A stretch of DNA of 25,428 nucleotides from Desulfobacterales bacterium (GCA_020345785.1 CP070771.1:4034027-4059454), one strand, 5' to 3'. Shown: positions 1 through 8,500, counted from the first letter of the stretch. The notes: generated from the letters alone by a model not told the origin. A program made the numbers and translations.

Positions 1-22
1 GGCCGTTGGTCAGGGTGGTGTA

Positions 23-216
23 GATTGAATATTGAAGATTGAAAATTGAAGATTTGAGGTATGCTGTCTTTTTGTATTAAAGATTATCTTTGAACAATCT
101 AAATTTTTAAAAGTCGACTATCTGTTGTCCATCCACAAGTCTGCCTCACGCTGATCGCCTCATTATAAAACCGACAGGATTCATTAAATCTTCAATCTTC
201 AATCTTCAATCTTCAT
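23..216. repeat. Inverted pair of ATTGAAG-type tandem arms
   Basis: Two AT-rich arms made of near-tandem ATTGAAG units lie at 23-55 and, inverted, at 186-216. They could pair into a long stem closing about 130 bp of featureless AT-rich sequence. The right arm runs into the 3' end of the FAD-dependent dehydrogenase gene and supplies its last codons and its TGA stop. No gene is visible between the window edge and that stop. Confidence 0.7.
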
Positions 217-1614
217 TCCTAGAATCGCCTTAGCGGGTATCAAGCCCGTTGCGCTTGCTGATACGATGTTGCCGGCGACACCGGGGCCGTCGCCGGCCAC
301 GTACATACCCTTCATTTTCGTTTCCAAGTTGTCGTTGGTGTCCACCTGGGTGGCGAAAAATTTTATCTCCGGTGCATAAAGCAGCGTCTCGTCATTGGCC
401 ACGCCCGGAACGACGCAATTTAACTTCTCCAGCCCTTCAATGATGTTGGCCAGGATCCTTTCCGGCAAGGCCATGGCGATGTCGCCGCAGACAACATCTT
501 TCATGGTGGGCTCGATATATCCTTTGCGTATCCGGTGCCATGTGCTGCGACGCCCCCGTTTAAGATCGCCGAAACGCTGTAAAATGGGTTTGCCGCCGCC
601 GATCAGGGTGGCCAGGCTGCCGATAGATTCCCCGTAGGCTTGGTTGTCCGTGACCGGTTCTGTAAGAATTACCTTGGACAGAAATGCAAAATTGGTGTTC
701 TGCGATTTTTGATCAATATAGGCATGACCGTTGACGCAGACGAAGTTGCTGTACCTTTCCAATGACACAAAGCCGCCTTTGTTGGTGCAGAAGGTTCGCG
801 TCTGGTCGTCGTACTTTCCGGTTTGAATGAAAAATGTGGGATCATAGATGACATCACAGAGATCCTGCATGATATCATTGTGCACCTCGACCCTGACACC
901 CACCTCAATGCCGCGCTGTTTAAGCCCGATACCATGTTGTTGCGCCAATCTCCCGACCCAGTCGGCACCGGCCCTGCCGGGGGCGAGAATGATATTGGGA
1001 GCAAAATAATTTTTGCGGCTGGTTGCGACCCCGACCGTGTGAGAGTTTTCAATGATGACTTCTTTTGCTTCCTCGGAGGTGTGTATGACCACCCCTTTGG
1101 ATTTGATGTAATCGGCCATACCGGAAATATGGTCGGGAAGGCGGTCGCTGCCTAAATGCTTCTGCTTGATGATCAGCAGATCAATGCCGTAGCGTTTGGC
1201 ACGTTTGCGGATTTCTCTGGCCTGATCCATGTCGGTGGGGTAGGCAGGTCCGTCCATGCCAAATTTATTGAAAATCTGCTCGGTTTCGTCTATCAGCTCC
1301 TCTGCGCTGTCAATCGACATAAATTGAGACAGATCGGTTTTGCCCAATTTATAAATATAGTTCAATTTGCCGTCCGAAAACAGTCCGGCCCCCCCGATGC
1401 CGCTTAGAATATTGCAGGGTTTGCACTTGATGCATTCGTGATATGACTTGATCGGACAGTTGCGCTTCTGGGGGGCTTTGCCTTTTTCAAGGAGCAGGAC
1501 TTTTTTGGAAGAATGCTCACTTAAATAATAGGCCGCGAACAGCCCCGCCGGTCCCCCGCCGACGATAATGACATCATAGTTGACTTGTTTGTCGCTTCCT
1601 TTTGTGTCGGACAT
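199..1614 (-). CDS. FAD-dependent dehydrogenase (COG2509-like oxidoreductase)
   Basis: Likely a cytoplasmic FAD-binding oxidoreductase of 471 residues; the substrate is unknown. An N-terminal Rossmann dinucleotide fold is seen at residues 14-43 (VIIVGGGPAGLFAAYYL, with Glu43 ending strand 2). A cysteine cluster (C53, C61, C64, C67) leads into a GIGGAGLFSDGKL segment that I recall as typical of the COG2509 'uncharacterized FAD-dependent dehydrogenase' family. A second FAD motif, MYVAGDGPGVAGNIVSASA, lies near the C-terminus. The ATG start has GAGG four bases upstream. The last residues, MKIED, are encoded by a repeat arm, so the tail is probably not conserved. It lies 123 bp downstream of the CDP-alcohol transferase gene on the same strand and may be co-transcribed with it. 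The family call is firm; the reaction is not assignable from sequence. Confidence 0.9.
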   Translation of the reverse strand: MSDTKGSDKQVNYDVIIVGGGPAGLFAAYYLSEHSSKKVLLLEKGKAPQKRNCPIKSYHECIKCKPCNILSGIGGAGLFSDGKLNYIYKLGKTDLSQFMSIDSAEELIDETEQIFNKFGMDGPAYPTDMDQAREIRKRAKRYGIDLLIIKQKHLGSDRLPDHISGMADYIKSKGVVIHTSEEAKEVIIENSHTVGVATSRKNYFAPNIILAPGRAGADWVGRLAQQHGIGLKQRGIEVGVRVEVHNDIMQDLCDVIYDPTFFIQTGKYDDQTRTFCTNKGGFVSLERYSNFVCVNGHAYIDQKSQNTNFAFLSKVILTEPVTDNQAYGESIGSLATLIGGGKPILQRFGDLKRGRRSTWHRIRKGYIEPTMKDVVCGDIAMALPERILANIIEGLEKLNCVVPGVANDETLLYAPEIKFFATQVDTNDNLETKMKGMYVAGDGPGVAGNIVSASATGLIPAKAILGMKIED

Positions 1615-1737
1615 CGGTCCTCAATAATTTTGAGAATAAGGTTAAAAAAAGCTAAAATTATGGGATTCTGTGGTTCAATTAAAACATATTCTTTCCAAAT
1701 ACACAAATTTCTCAAACGCTAAAACCTGCATTCTGGC

Positions 1738-2373
1738 TTACGTCTTTAACACGGCATCTTCCTTGAATTCGGCTAAATCCTGTTTGTATGCAAATCGAGT
1801 TCTTTGCAGGGCGGTGACATTGGCTAGGACGGCAACCAGCCAAATGGCGATTTTAAACGCATTTATGTGAATTAAGGCTCCTAAACCAATCAACACGATA
1901 CGTTCGGGACGCTGCATAACGCCCACTTTGGCCTCCAAGCCCAGACTTTCAGCGCGTGCCCGGGTATAACTGACCATAAATGATCCGCACAGGGCCAGGA
2001 AAGTGGCCGCCGATGTTCCGTAATCTTCAATATAGAAAAAATAGGCGGCAATACCGAAAAACATAATGAACTCGGAATACCGGTCGACAGTGGAATCCAA
2101 CAAGGCGCCGAAGCGCGACGCTTTACCGGTGGTGCGCGCCAATAACCCGTCAATAGTGTCGCAGAGTCCGCCGAGCAGCGTCAAGATGCCTGCCAGTCGG
2201 ATATATCCCATCAAAAAGGCGGCCGCCGCGAAGAATGTAATCACTACGCCTGCAAAGGTAAACGAGTTTGGACTCAGTCCCCATTTGGAAAATAGCCTTA
2301 AAAGCGGCGACAGTAATTTTATGAAACGGTCCTGCAGACTCTGCGGAATTAAACGCCTACACGAATGAGCCAT
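1738..2373 (-). CDS. CDP-alcohol phosphatidyltransferase family protein
   Basis: Integral membrane phospholipid-synthesis enzyme of 211 residues that should transfer a phosphatidyl group from a CDP-activated lipid to an alcohol acceptor. The signature D-x2-DG-x2-AR-x8-G-x3-D-x3-D is complete: D72, D75, G76, A79, R80, G89, D93 and D97, the metal- and CDP-binding aspartates. Several hydrophobic helices follow. The later segment SYTRARAESLGLEAKVG...QRPER resembles phosphatidylinositol-phosphate and archaetidylinositol-phosphate synthases more than PgsA or PssA; this is a memory-based impression. The ATG start has AGAGGA eight bases upstream. It lies just upstream of the FAD dehydrogenase on the same strand. 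The acceptor alcohol cannot be read from the sequence. Confidence 0.92.
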   Translation of the reverse strand: MAHSCRRLIPQSLQDRFIKLLSPLLRLFSKWGLSPNSFTFAGVVITFFAAAAFLMGYIRLAGILTLLGGLCDTIDGLLARTTGKASRFGALLDSTVDRYSEFIMFFGIAAYFFYIEDYGTSAATFLALCGSFMVSYTRARAESLGLEAKVGVMQRPERIVLIGLGALIHINAFKIAIWLVAVLANVTALQRTRFAYKQDLAEFKEDAVLKT

Positions 2374-2498
2374 GCTATTGTCCTCTTTTTTGATCTATCC
2401 TTGTAAGTTTTAAAAATCCCCATCTAAGGCCGGATGCATAGTATCACATTCTCAATACGGAAATAAAGCTCGCATTTCGCGAGTCCTGGTTTTGCAAG

Positions 2499-2514
2499 GC
2501 ACGCCTCGGCGTGC
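2499..2514. repeat. Tight CACGCC/GGCGTG hairpin
   Basis: GCACGCC and GGCGTGC are separated by only two bases. An almost identical hairpin with TT in place of TC at the centre occurs at 24616-24631, so this is a recurring small palindrome. It sits in the gap upstream of the CDP-alcohol transferase gene, next to a composite repeat. Confidence 0.55.
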
Positions 2515-2559
2515 AGACGAGCATCTGTTTTCTCCTATTGAACCCCACAAGGCCGCTGA

Positions 2560-2826
2560 AAGGTTTCAGGTGTCGGGTGTCAGGTGTCAGCCTGCTCGCC
2601 GGCCAAAACAGCGGCCGGTCTGATCATGCTAAGGAACTTTGGTCCTGAGCTAACGCAGGGTCGGTCTCCGTTCTGACCCTTATCGGCGGCCCCGGAGGCC
2701 CACTGGTTTGATCAAAATTTATCCGCCTTTGGTGGATCCGCTTTTTAGAGTTTCTTGTCCGATCAAACTGGATGCCTTAGCCTTCCAGGGCGGCGCTGAC
2801 ACCTGAAACCCGACACCCGAAACCTT
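2560..2826. repeat. Composite repeat A: inverted GGTGTC-type arms around a REP-like core
   Basis: The left arm (2560-2590) is built from AGGTTTCAGGTGTCGGGTGT-like units and the right arm (2796-2826) is its inverted counterpart. The core holds a CCGGCC/GGCCGG hairpin followed by GGTCTGATC, then AGGGTCGG and GACCCTTATCGGCGG. The same core order recurs in the repeats at 3809-4219 and 15563-15783. It fills the gap between two minus-strand genes. No coding sequence is evident. Confidence 0.7.
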
Positions 2827-2853
2827 TTTGCCCTCAGCCCTCCGCCATCTAAC

Positions 2854-2912
2854 CTCTGTCTGCTGTCCTCTGTCTTCTGTCATCTGCCCTCTGTCTTCTG
2901 CTCTCTGTCCTC
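2854..2912. repeat. Degenerate CTCTGTCTTCTG tandem tract
   Basis: About 60 bp of pyrimidine-rich, near-tandem CTGTCNTCTG units start about 20 bases beyond the stop codon of the PfkB-family kinase. A shorter related tract lies at 21078-21097. It behaves like the other arm families but no inverted partner was found nearby. Confidence 0.6.
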
Positions 2913-2934
2913 TTTTTTCTGCCCTCGGCCCTCA

Positions 2935-3798
2935 TCACAAGCTAAGCGTATCGGCGGTTATGTATTTTCCTTCTACCTGCCGGGCCGCGATATTGGCTGC
3001 ATATCGGCAGGCATCAGGAATTTCTTTTTCAGCGGAATACCGGCTTACAAGGTAAGCGGCAAAGAATACATCGCCGGCACCGGTTGGATCAACCGGGAAA
3101 TCAACTACCTGCGCCTGATAGTTGTATGCCACCCCACTTTGCTTTCGAACGAATCCGCCTTTTTTCCCTAAGGTAACCACTATTTCCTCAATATTAAACC
3201 TGCGCATGAGTTCTGCCGGACGCATTCCATAAAAATCGAGAACGGCGCTATATTCCGGCCCATTGGCCTTGACAATGTGAGCGAGGCTTAAACCGAGCTC
3301 CATGTATTCAGATATGGATGGAAATACCCGTTTGTTTTTCACCATTCGGGCAAGCCCCTGAACATCCAGAAAAATCATTCGGTTTGAATTGCGCAGTAAA
3401 GTTGAAGCTTCCCATTGAATATCCGAGGGGTGCAGGGGGCCTAAGTGCAAGCTGTCTACCTGATCCAGGATGGCATAAATTTGATCGGTTTGTATCGGTC
3501 CTGCCTGCTGCGGCATTTCCTGGCTGCGGTTGTCACCCTTGATATAGTTGACGAACCGCGTGCTGTGTTCCGATTCTTTCCGGCAGACGACGATATTTTC
3601 CTCATACAACTTATCCAGTATGGCCAGGTCCTGCTCAGCCAGGTTGCTCACAATCAGGGTATTGATGCCATGCCTGCGGTAGGTGAGGCCTGAATAGGTG
3701 GTGACACCGCCCAGTTTGAGAAAGCTGCGGTTATTGTCTACGATCGTATCGATGGTCGTTGATCCGACAACGGCGACGCCTTTTTTAAGCATGGTCAT
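2935..3798 (-). CDS. PfkB-family carbohydrate (ribokinase-like) kinase
   Basis: Cytoplasmic ATP-dependent sugar or nucleoside kinase of 287 residues, slightly shorter than ribokinase. The C-terminal PfkB signature is clear: DPTGAGDVFFAAYL holds the anion hole and the catalytic base Asp of GAGD. An N-terminal GG motif (FLKLGGVTTYSG) matches the substrate-binding glycines. The downstream pattern ANIAARQVEGK agrees with the family's C-terminal helix. The substrate is unknown. Two starts are possible, MTM at 3798 or ATG at 3792; neither has a convincing ribosome site because repeat B begins 11 bases upstream. Neighbours do not settle its role. A link to the acid-sugar genes further right is possible but unproven. 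Confidence 0.9.
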   Translation of the reverse strand: MTMLKKGVAVVGSTTIDTIVDNNRSFLKLGGVTTYSGLTYRRHGINTLIVSNLAEQDLAILDKLYEENIVVCRKESEHSTRFVNYIKGDNRSQEMPQQAGPIQTDQIYAILDQVDSLHLGPLHPSDIQWEASTLLRNSNRMIFLDVQGLARMVKNKRVFPSISEYMELGLSLAHIVKANGPEYSAVLDFYGMRPAELMRRFNIEEIVVTLGKKGGFVRKQSGVAYNYQAQVVDFPVDPTGAGDVFFAAYLVSRYSAEKEIPDACRYAANIAARQVEGKYITADTLSL

Positions 3799-3808
3799 TA
3801 CTTTTTAT

Positions 3809-4219
3809 GGTTCAGGGTTCAGGGTTCAAAGGTTCAGGGTTCAAAGGTTCAGGGTTCAAAGGTTCAGAGTTAAGCCCAGACTCTGGCCTGAAAGATTAAC
3901 CCGTGTTGGAAGGCGGCCAGTCTGATTGTAGAAGAAACTTTCGCAATGTAGGGTCGACCTCCGATTGGCCCGGCGAAGTCACGCTGCAAGCGTAACGAAG
4001 ACGGGTGCCGACCCATATCGGCGGGACCAGAGGCCCGCACTACCTTAGCGGTCGGAATGAAGTTTCATACGAGATGCACAGCGGGTTGGGTTCGGGGATT
4101 AAAGAATTTGAAATTCACGACAATGCTGTATTTCTAGCGCCTGACATAATAAGCAATCCTTAACCTTTGAACCCTGAACCCTGAACCTGTAAACCCTTGA
4201 ACCTCTCAATCTTTGAACC
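3809..4219. repeat. Composite repeat B: GGTTCAGGGTTC arms around a REP-like core
   Basis: The left arm (3809-3871) repeats GGTTCAGGGTTCAAA about five times; the inverted arm (4162-4219) carries AACCTTTGAACCCTGAACCC units. Inside are GGCCAGTCTGATTG, GTAGGGTCGACCTCC, a small ACGCT/AGCGT hairpin (3981-3993) and GCCGA/TCGGC (4007-4022), in the same order as in repeats A and E. The element fills almost the whole space between two divergent genes, so their promoters must lie inside or beside it. Confidence 0.75.
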
Positions 4220-4275
4220 ATCCACCCGGAAGACTTAATCTTTTAATTAAGGTTCAAATCTGCTAAGTTTTCACC

Positions 4276-5298
4276 ATGATCTATAACCTTGCTCGATATC
4301 TCCGTCAACCACTTAATATCGGAAGCAAAGCAATTGATAGCAGGTTGGTCCTGGCGCCGATGACATTCCTCGGGCATATTGCTTTCCGGGAGCTCGTGTC
4401 GCGATACGGCGGGTGTGGTCTGCTGTTCTCCGAGATGTGCAGCGCCAAGACCATCCCGACGGAAAACCGTTATGTTTCGCCTTATTTCAGGTGGCATGAT
4501 GCAGAGCGCCGTAGGTTGGTCTGCCAGATATTCGGCTCGAATCCCCAAGTAATGGCACACGCCGCCCGCAGGATAGAAAAGGAAGATTTGTTCGGTGTCG
4601 ACATCAATTTTGGGTGCGCCAATGGCAGCATATGCCGCCAAAATTGCGGCGCTGCTCTATTACAAGATCCGGATCTTGCCGCTAAGATTGTGGAGGAGGT
4701 CCGCAAGGCCGTATCGATTCCTCTGTCCGTCAAATTTCGCACAGGATGGAAAGACGCACCCGGGGCGGCCGTGGCGCTTGCCGTGAGATTTGAAAGTGCC
4801 GGTGCCGATGCACTGATTTTTCATCCGCGAGTGGCGCCGGACCGTCGTTCACGGCCGCCTAGATGGGAGTACATCGGAATGGTGAAAAATGCCGTCGCTA
4901 TCCCGGTTTTCGGCAACGGCGATGTGTTTGACCGCAACGACTGCATCAGGATTATAGAGAAAACAGGTTGTGATGGTGTGGCTTTAGGAAGGATGGCCGT
5001 CGCAAAGCCCTGGATTTTTGCGGAGTGGAGCAATGATTTGAAACCCGGCCCGGACATCTTTCGTGAGGCTGCACTTCAATTGGCCCGGCTTCTTGCGAAA
5101 CACTATGACTCCCAGAGAGCCGTCAGACGCTACAAGCGATTTGCATATTATTTTTCCGCCAACTTTCGATTCGGACACACCTTTTATTCGCAGGTATCGA
5201 ACGCGCCCGATATGACCCGGATCACTCAGATTATACATCGATTTTTCGACCAATCCCCTGATCTCGTCTTAAGACCCAACCTGAATTTTTTTCAATAA
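4276..5298 (+). CDS. tRNA-dihydrouridine synthase family protein
   Basis: Flavin-dependent reductase of the Dus family (340 residues), expected to reduce uridine to dihydrouridine in tRNA. A TIM barrel is indicated by LVLAPMTFLGHIAFRELV, QIFGSNPQVMAHAA, DINFGC (C114 at the catalytic cysteine position), KFRTGW (K153), HPR (H183), the FMN phosphate-binding IPVFGNGDV and GVALGRMAVAKPWIF. Oddities are that the usual GCP-x-x-K after the active cysteine reads GCANGSICRQN, and the stretch after H183 is arginine/proline rich and lacks the common Gln, so it is a divergent subgroup whose tRNA target cannot be named. The ATG has no clear ribosome-binding site. The palindromic element R1 begins one base after the stop codon. 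Confidence 0.88.
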   Translation: MIYNLARYLRQPLNIGSKAIDSRLVLAPMTFLGHIAFRELVSRYGGCGLLFSEMCSAKTIPTENRYVSPYFRWHDAERRRLVCQIFGSNPQVMAHAARRIEKEDLFGVDINFGCANGSICRQNCGAALLQDPDLAAKIVEEVRKAVSIPLSVKFRTGWKDAPGAAVALAVRFESAGADALIFHPRVAPDRRSRPPRWEYIGMVKNAVAIPVFGNGDVFDRNDCIRIIEKTGCDGVALGRMAVAKPWIFAEWSNDLKPGPDIFREAALQLARLLAKHYDSQRAVRRYKRFAYYFSANFRFGHTFYSQVSNAPDMTRITQIIHRFFDQSPDLVLRPNLNFFQ

Positions 5299-5432
5299 CT
5301 CCATTTATAAGCCACCGGATATGCCGCTGAGAATTGAAGAGGTTTTACCGGTGGCGCGGGAGTATGGGTCGTTGGTCCAAACGTTATCGATACCGGTGGC
5401 TTATGAATGTAGATAAAATAAAAAATTTTGGC
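5299..5432 (+). repeat. Palindromic element R1 (copy 1)
   Basis: A ~114-bp unit bounded by 20-bp inverted ends (5299-5318 and 5393-5412, 18 of 20 positions pairing) starting CTCCATTTATAAGCCACCGG. Internally AGAATTGAA, GGTTTTACCG, GAGTAT and GTCCAAAC are shared with copy 2 at 8209. Both copies are followed by an A-rich stretch and AATTTTGGCT with a T run. Rough hand alignment gives about 70% identity between copies, with the ends best kept. It could be a MITE-like element, a structured RNA or a terminator. Confidence 0.7.
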
Positions 5433-5648
5433 TTTTTTCACGATATCTTTGTATCTAACGGCGGTGCAACCATCCCTCCTTGCAGGAAACTTTCTCATAC
5501 CTCCAGCTCTGCCGTTGGTTGCTGATGGGGTCAAAAATCTGACAGATTTCATCGGTAGGTGTGTCCGATTTTAGAATTTTTTCTGTTCAAATTGTTGGGA
5601 GATTTGCTTCAAATCAATGAAATGAAGAAATTATCAGCAATCCCTGAA

Positions 5649-5665
5649 TTGGCATGATTCATGCT
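5649..5665 (+). promoter_or_regulatory. Candidate sigma-54 promoter for the hybrid histidine kinase
   Basis: TTGGCATGATTCATGCT has the invariant GG-N10-GC spacing of sigma-54 promoters and agrees with about 15 of 17 consensus positions (YTGGCACGRNNNTTGCW). It would start a transcript about 120 bases before the kinase start codon. The rest of the 5433-5794 gap shows no gene. Confidence 0.55.
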
Positions 5666-5794
5666 CAAGAAAAACGTGTAATGTGTTTTCGGAATTATAC
5701 CGTCCTGCAAGACAGCGATACCAGTTTAGAATAAAACATAGTTGTTTCATTGAACCAGAAATTTTTGGGGTATTCAGCATAAGGGTTGCTTTTC

Positions 5795-7522
5795 ATGAAT
5801 ATTTCGCCGACTTATAAGGAATTAAGAAAAAAAATAGCCGAATCAGAAAAAGATTCCGTGCCTCCGGAGAAAGCCTTGGGGAAGGTTAATTCACTCGAAA
5901 ACGAATCCGAACCGCCGGTTTCCGAGCTTACGTCGGATTTGCGGGAGACCATAAAACTGCTCAGATCTGAGATAAAAGAACGTGAGCGAATTGAGAATCA
6001 GCTGAGAGATTCAGAGGAAAAATTCCGAATTCTGACTGAACTTTCGCCGCTGGGTGTTTCTCTGATTGACAGTGATGGGCGCTATAAATATGTCAATCCC
6101 AAGTTTATTGAGCTCTTTGGTTACTCAATAGAGGAAACTCCTACCGGCCGAGACTGGTTCCGCAAAGCCTTTCCTGAATCGAGTCACCGCCGGCAGGTTA
6201 TAACAGCATGGATTCATGATCTAAAGGTGGCCCAAGTCGGCGAGGTCCGTCCGCGCACCTACCCGGTGAGATGCAGCGACGGTACTGATAAAACGATTCG
6301 TTTTCGACCTGTTACGATGGAAGGGGGCGACCAATTTGTAATTTATGAAGACATCACGGAACACAAGCGTCTGGAGGTTCACCTGCAACAGGCTCAGAAA
6401 ATGGAAGCCATCGGCACGCTGGCCGGCGGGATTGCCCATGATTTTAATAATATCCTTGCGGCCATTCTGGGATACGGTGAATTGCTCGCCTTTGACATGC
6501 CCAAAGATACGCCCGCCTGGCAAAACCTGCAGGCGGTGCTCAAATCCTGTCATCGGGCAAAGGATCTTGTCGGACAGATTCTTGCCTTCAGCCGCCAGAA
6601 CGAACTGGATTTAATGCCGATTCAAATCAGCGCCATCGTTAAAGAGGCCTTAAAAATGATGCGAGCCTCACTGCCCGCCACGATCGAGATCCGCAGAAAT
6701 ATAGAAACCTCGGACGCTATCGTCAATGCCAATGCCACTCAAATACATCAGGTTTTGATGAATTTGTGCACCAATGCCAGCCATGCCATGCGTGAAAAGG
6801 GTGGGGTGCTCGGGGTGACCCTGAGCCGATTTCAGGCAGAAAATTCAGATCAGTTGCCTCATCCTGACCTGAAGCCCGGGACTTTCCTGAAACTCAGTGT
6901 GAGCGATACCGGCCATGGTATGACGGCCAAGCAGATGCAGCGAATTTTTGATCCCTATTTTACCACCAAAGAAGCCGGTGAAGGCACGGGGCTGGGATTG
7001 GCGGTCGTGCAAGGTATTGTCAGGGCCCACGGCGGTGCCGTCAAAGTTCAGAGTTCACCAGAAAAGGGATCAGTTTTTGATGTATATCTGCCCGAGATGC
7101 AAAAAGAAGTTGCCGCCCAACCGGAAATTATCCAACCTTACGTCACCGGCCATGAGACCATTCTGTTTGTGGACGACGAACAGGCATTGGTAGCCATGAG
7201 CAAGCAGATGCTCGAGCTTTTGGGGTATAAGGCGGTAACCAGAACCAGCAGCGTCGAAGCCTTCGAGTTGTTTCAACATGATCCGGGTCGCTTTGATCTG
7301 GTGATTACCGATATGACCATGCCGAATATGACGGGCGAAAAGCTGGCAGGCAAGATTTTAGAAATCCGCCCGGATATCCCGGTGATTATGTGCACCGGTT
7401 ACAGCGAGCAAATTACAGAACAGCGCGCCAGAGAAATAGGTATTCGGGCATTTGTCATGAAACCGCTGGTGATGAGGGATTTAGCAGATACGATCCGAGA
7501 AGTGCTGGATAAAAACGCCTAA
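5795..7522 (+). CDS. Hybrid sensor histidine kinase / response regulator with PAS domain
   Basis: Soluble two-component sensor of 575 residues without a membrane segment or signal peptide. The order is a charged coiled coil (about 1-75), a PAS domain (about 75-190, ending in IYEDITEHKRLE), HisKA with H-box GTLAGGIAHDFNNILA (phospho-His215), HATPase_c with N-box (HQVLMNLCTNASHAM) and G-boxes (DTGHGM, GTGLGL), then a C-terminal receiver with acidic pair D460/D461, phospho-acceptor D506, T535 and K556. All key residues are present, so it should be active. It lacks an output domain and no partner regulator is next to it. ATG at 5795 is preferred over the TTG three codons earlier because AAGGG lies nine bases upstream. 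A sigma-54-type promoter precedes it. Confidence 0.95.
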   Translation: MNISPTYKELRKKIAESEKDSVPPEKALGKVNSLENESEPPVSELTSDLRETIKLLRSEIKERERIENQLRDSEEKFRILTELSPLGVSLIDSDGRYKYVNPKFIELFGYSIEETPTGRDWFRKAFPESSHRRQVITAWIHDLKVAQVGEVRPRTYPVRCSDGTDKTIRFRPVTMEGGDQFVIYEDITEHKRLEVHLQQAQKMEAIGTLAGGIAHDFNNILAAILGYGELLAFDMPKDTPAWQNLQAVLKSCHRAKDLVGQILAFSRQNELDLMPIQISAIVKEALKMMRASLPATIEIRRNIETSDAIVNANATQIHQVLMNLCTNASHAMREKGGVLGVTLSRFQAENSDQLPHPDLKPGTFLKLSVSDTGHGMTAKQMQRIFDPYFTTKEAGEGTGLGLAVVQGIVRAHGGAVKVQSSPEKGSVFDVYLPEMQKEVAAQPEIIQPYVTGHETILFVDDEQALVAMSKQMLELLGYKAVTRTSSVEAFELFQHDPGRFDLVITDMTMPNMTGEKLAGKILEIRPDIPVIMCTGYSEQITEQRAREIGIRAFVMKPLVMRDLADTIREVLDKNA

Positions 7523-7601
7523 GCTTCAATTTATGGGGGTTCAGGTGCCAACATAGCTGCTGGCAGCCGGAGGCGGCCAGTTTGATCGAAGAAGAAGCTG
7601 A

Positions 7602-7845
<244 letters not shown>

Positions 7846-7906
7846 CCTTTTACTGTTCCAGTCTCGTGAACTTTCATCTGAGGCTTCAGCCTTCAAGTCA
7901 CCGAGA

Positions 7907-7946
7907 CCGGATCTCAGATGAAATGAACCGACCAACTGAGATCCGG
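7907..7946. repeat. 11-bp inverted repeat, CCGGATCTCAG
   Basis: CCGGATCTCAG and CTGAGATCCGG form a perfect 11-bp stem with an 18-base loop, about 400 bp after the histidine kinase. There is no T run, so it is not an obvious terminator. Confidence 0.45.
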
Positions 7947-7985
7947 CATCTTTTGAACCACACCGTTAACTGAATCAGACCCGAA

Positions 7986-8225
7986 TCATGGTTTGGTCGG
8001 CTTCAACACCCCTTTTTCATCTCGTCGCAAAGGATAGGGCTGCTTTGGCAGAGGGGCACCGGGCATCTCGAGCACTGATTTGCCGTACTTCCAATCAGGC
8101 GGGCAAATCGCAATGTAGCGAGCGTAGCCGCCGGTACCACCTTCCGGTTTGGCAAATCCTAAAATGTGAAACAATAATTGAAATTTAGGATTTTTTAAAC
8201 TATGATGACTCCATTCATAAGCCAC
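7986..8225 (-). pseudogene. Possible 3' remnant of an unidentified gene
   Basis: A 79-codon frame starting at GTG. Its last ~58 codons read as plausible protein (GGTGGYARYIAICPPDW, then a Pro-rich tail ending VLKPTKP) with GC-biased third positions like neighbouring genes. The first codons run into the end of palindromic element R2 and are AT-rich, which suggests a truncated gene end rather than a complete small protein. No ribosome site precedes the GTG. I do not recognise the family. It could be a genuine short ORF or chance. Confidence 0.3.
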
Positions 8226-8350
8226 CGCCTATGTCGGTTAGAATTGAAACGGTTTTACCGTTACAGCGAGAGTATTTTTTGGCTGTCCAAACTTACACAC
8301 GCCGCTGGCATATAAATGGAGATAGAAAAAACAATTTTGGCTGATTTTTA
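8209..8350 (+). repeat. Palindromic element R2 (copy 2)
   Basis: Second copy of the element at 5299, in the same orientation and of nearly the same length. Its 20-bp ends (8209-8228 and 8302-8321) pair at about 16 of 20 positions. The internal ACGGTTTTACCGT forms a small perfect hairpin here where copy 1 has only the shorter GGTTTTACC. It lies 5' of the PA2779-like gene and overlaps the start of the putative remnant on the opposite strand. Confidence 0.7.
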
Positions 8351-8448
8351 TTATTTTGCAGATCCTAACCCGGGCAAGCCGGTCGCAGCGTCGCCGAGAT
8401 ACCGATTTAGCGGGGAAACATAAAAGAAATTAATCACGAAAGCACCCC

Positions 8449-8500
8449 GGTTAAACTAATAAAAAAGGTTTAACAGGGTAGGCGAAAGGGCCTCTGTTAA
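8449..8500 (+). promoter_or_regulatory. Leader with two mutually exclusive hairpins upstream of the PA2779-like gene
   Basis: Hairpin 1 pairs GTTAAAC (8450-8456) with GTTTAAC (8468-8474). Hairpin 2 pairs TTAACAG (8470-8476) with CTGTTAA (8494-8500) and contains an inner AGGC/GCCT stem. They share bases 8470-8474 and so cannot form together, an arrangement typical of attenuators and riboswitches. The region ends about 55 bases before the start codon. No T-rich terminator follows. Confidence 0.35.

Noticed and set aside
3809..3871. CRISPR-like tandem repeats
   Set aside because: Units are short and imperfect with no spacers of constant length, and no cas genes are near. The same holds for the other arm tracts.
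3698..3925. Frame with a repeated RVQRF peptide
   Set aside because: The repeated peptide is the GGTTCAGGGTTCAAA arm read in frame, on the strand opposite the kinase start.
5786..5794. TTG start three codons before the histidine kinase ATG
   Set aside because: The AAGGG ribosome site directly abuts it, while spacing to the ATG at 5795 is normal.
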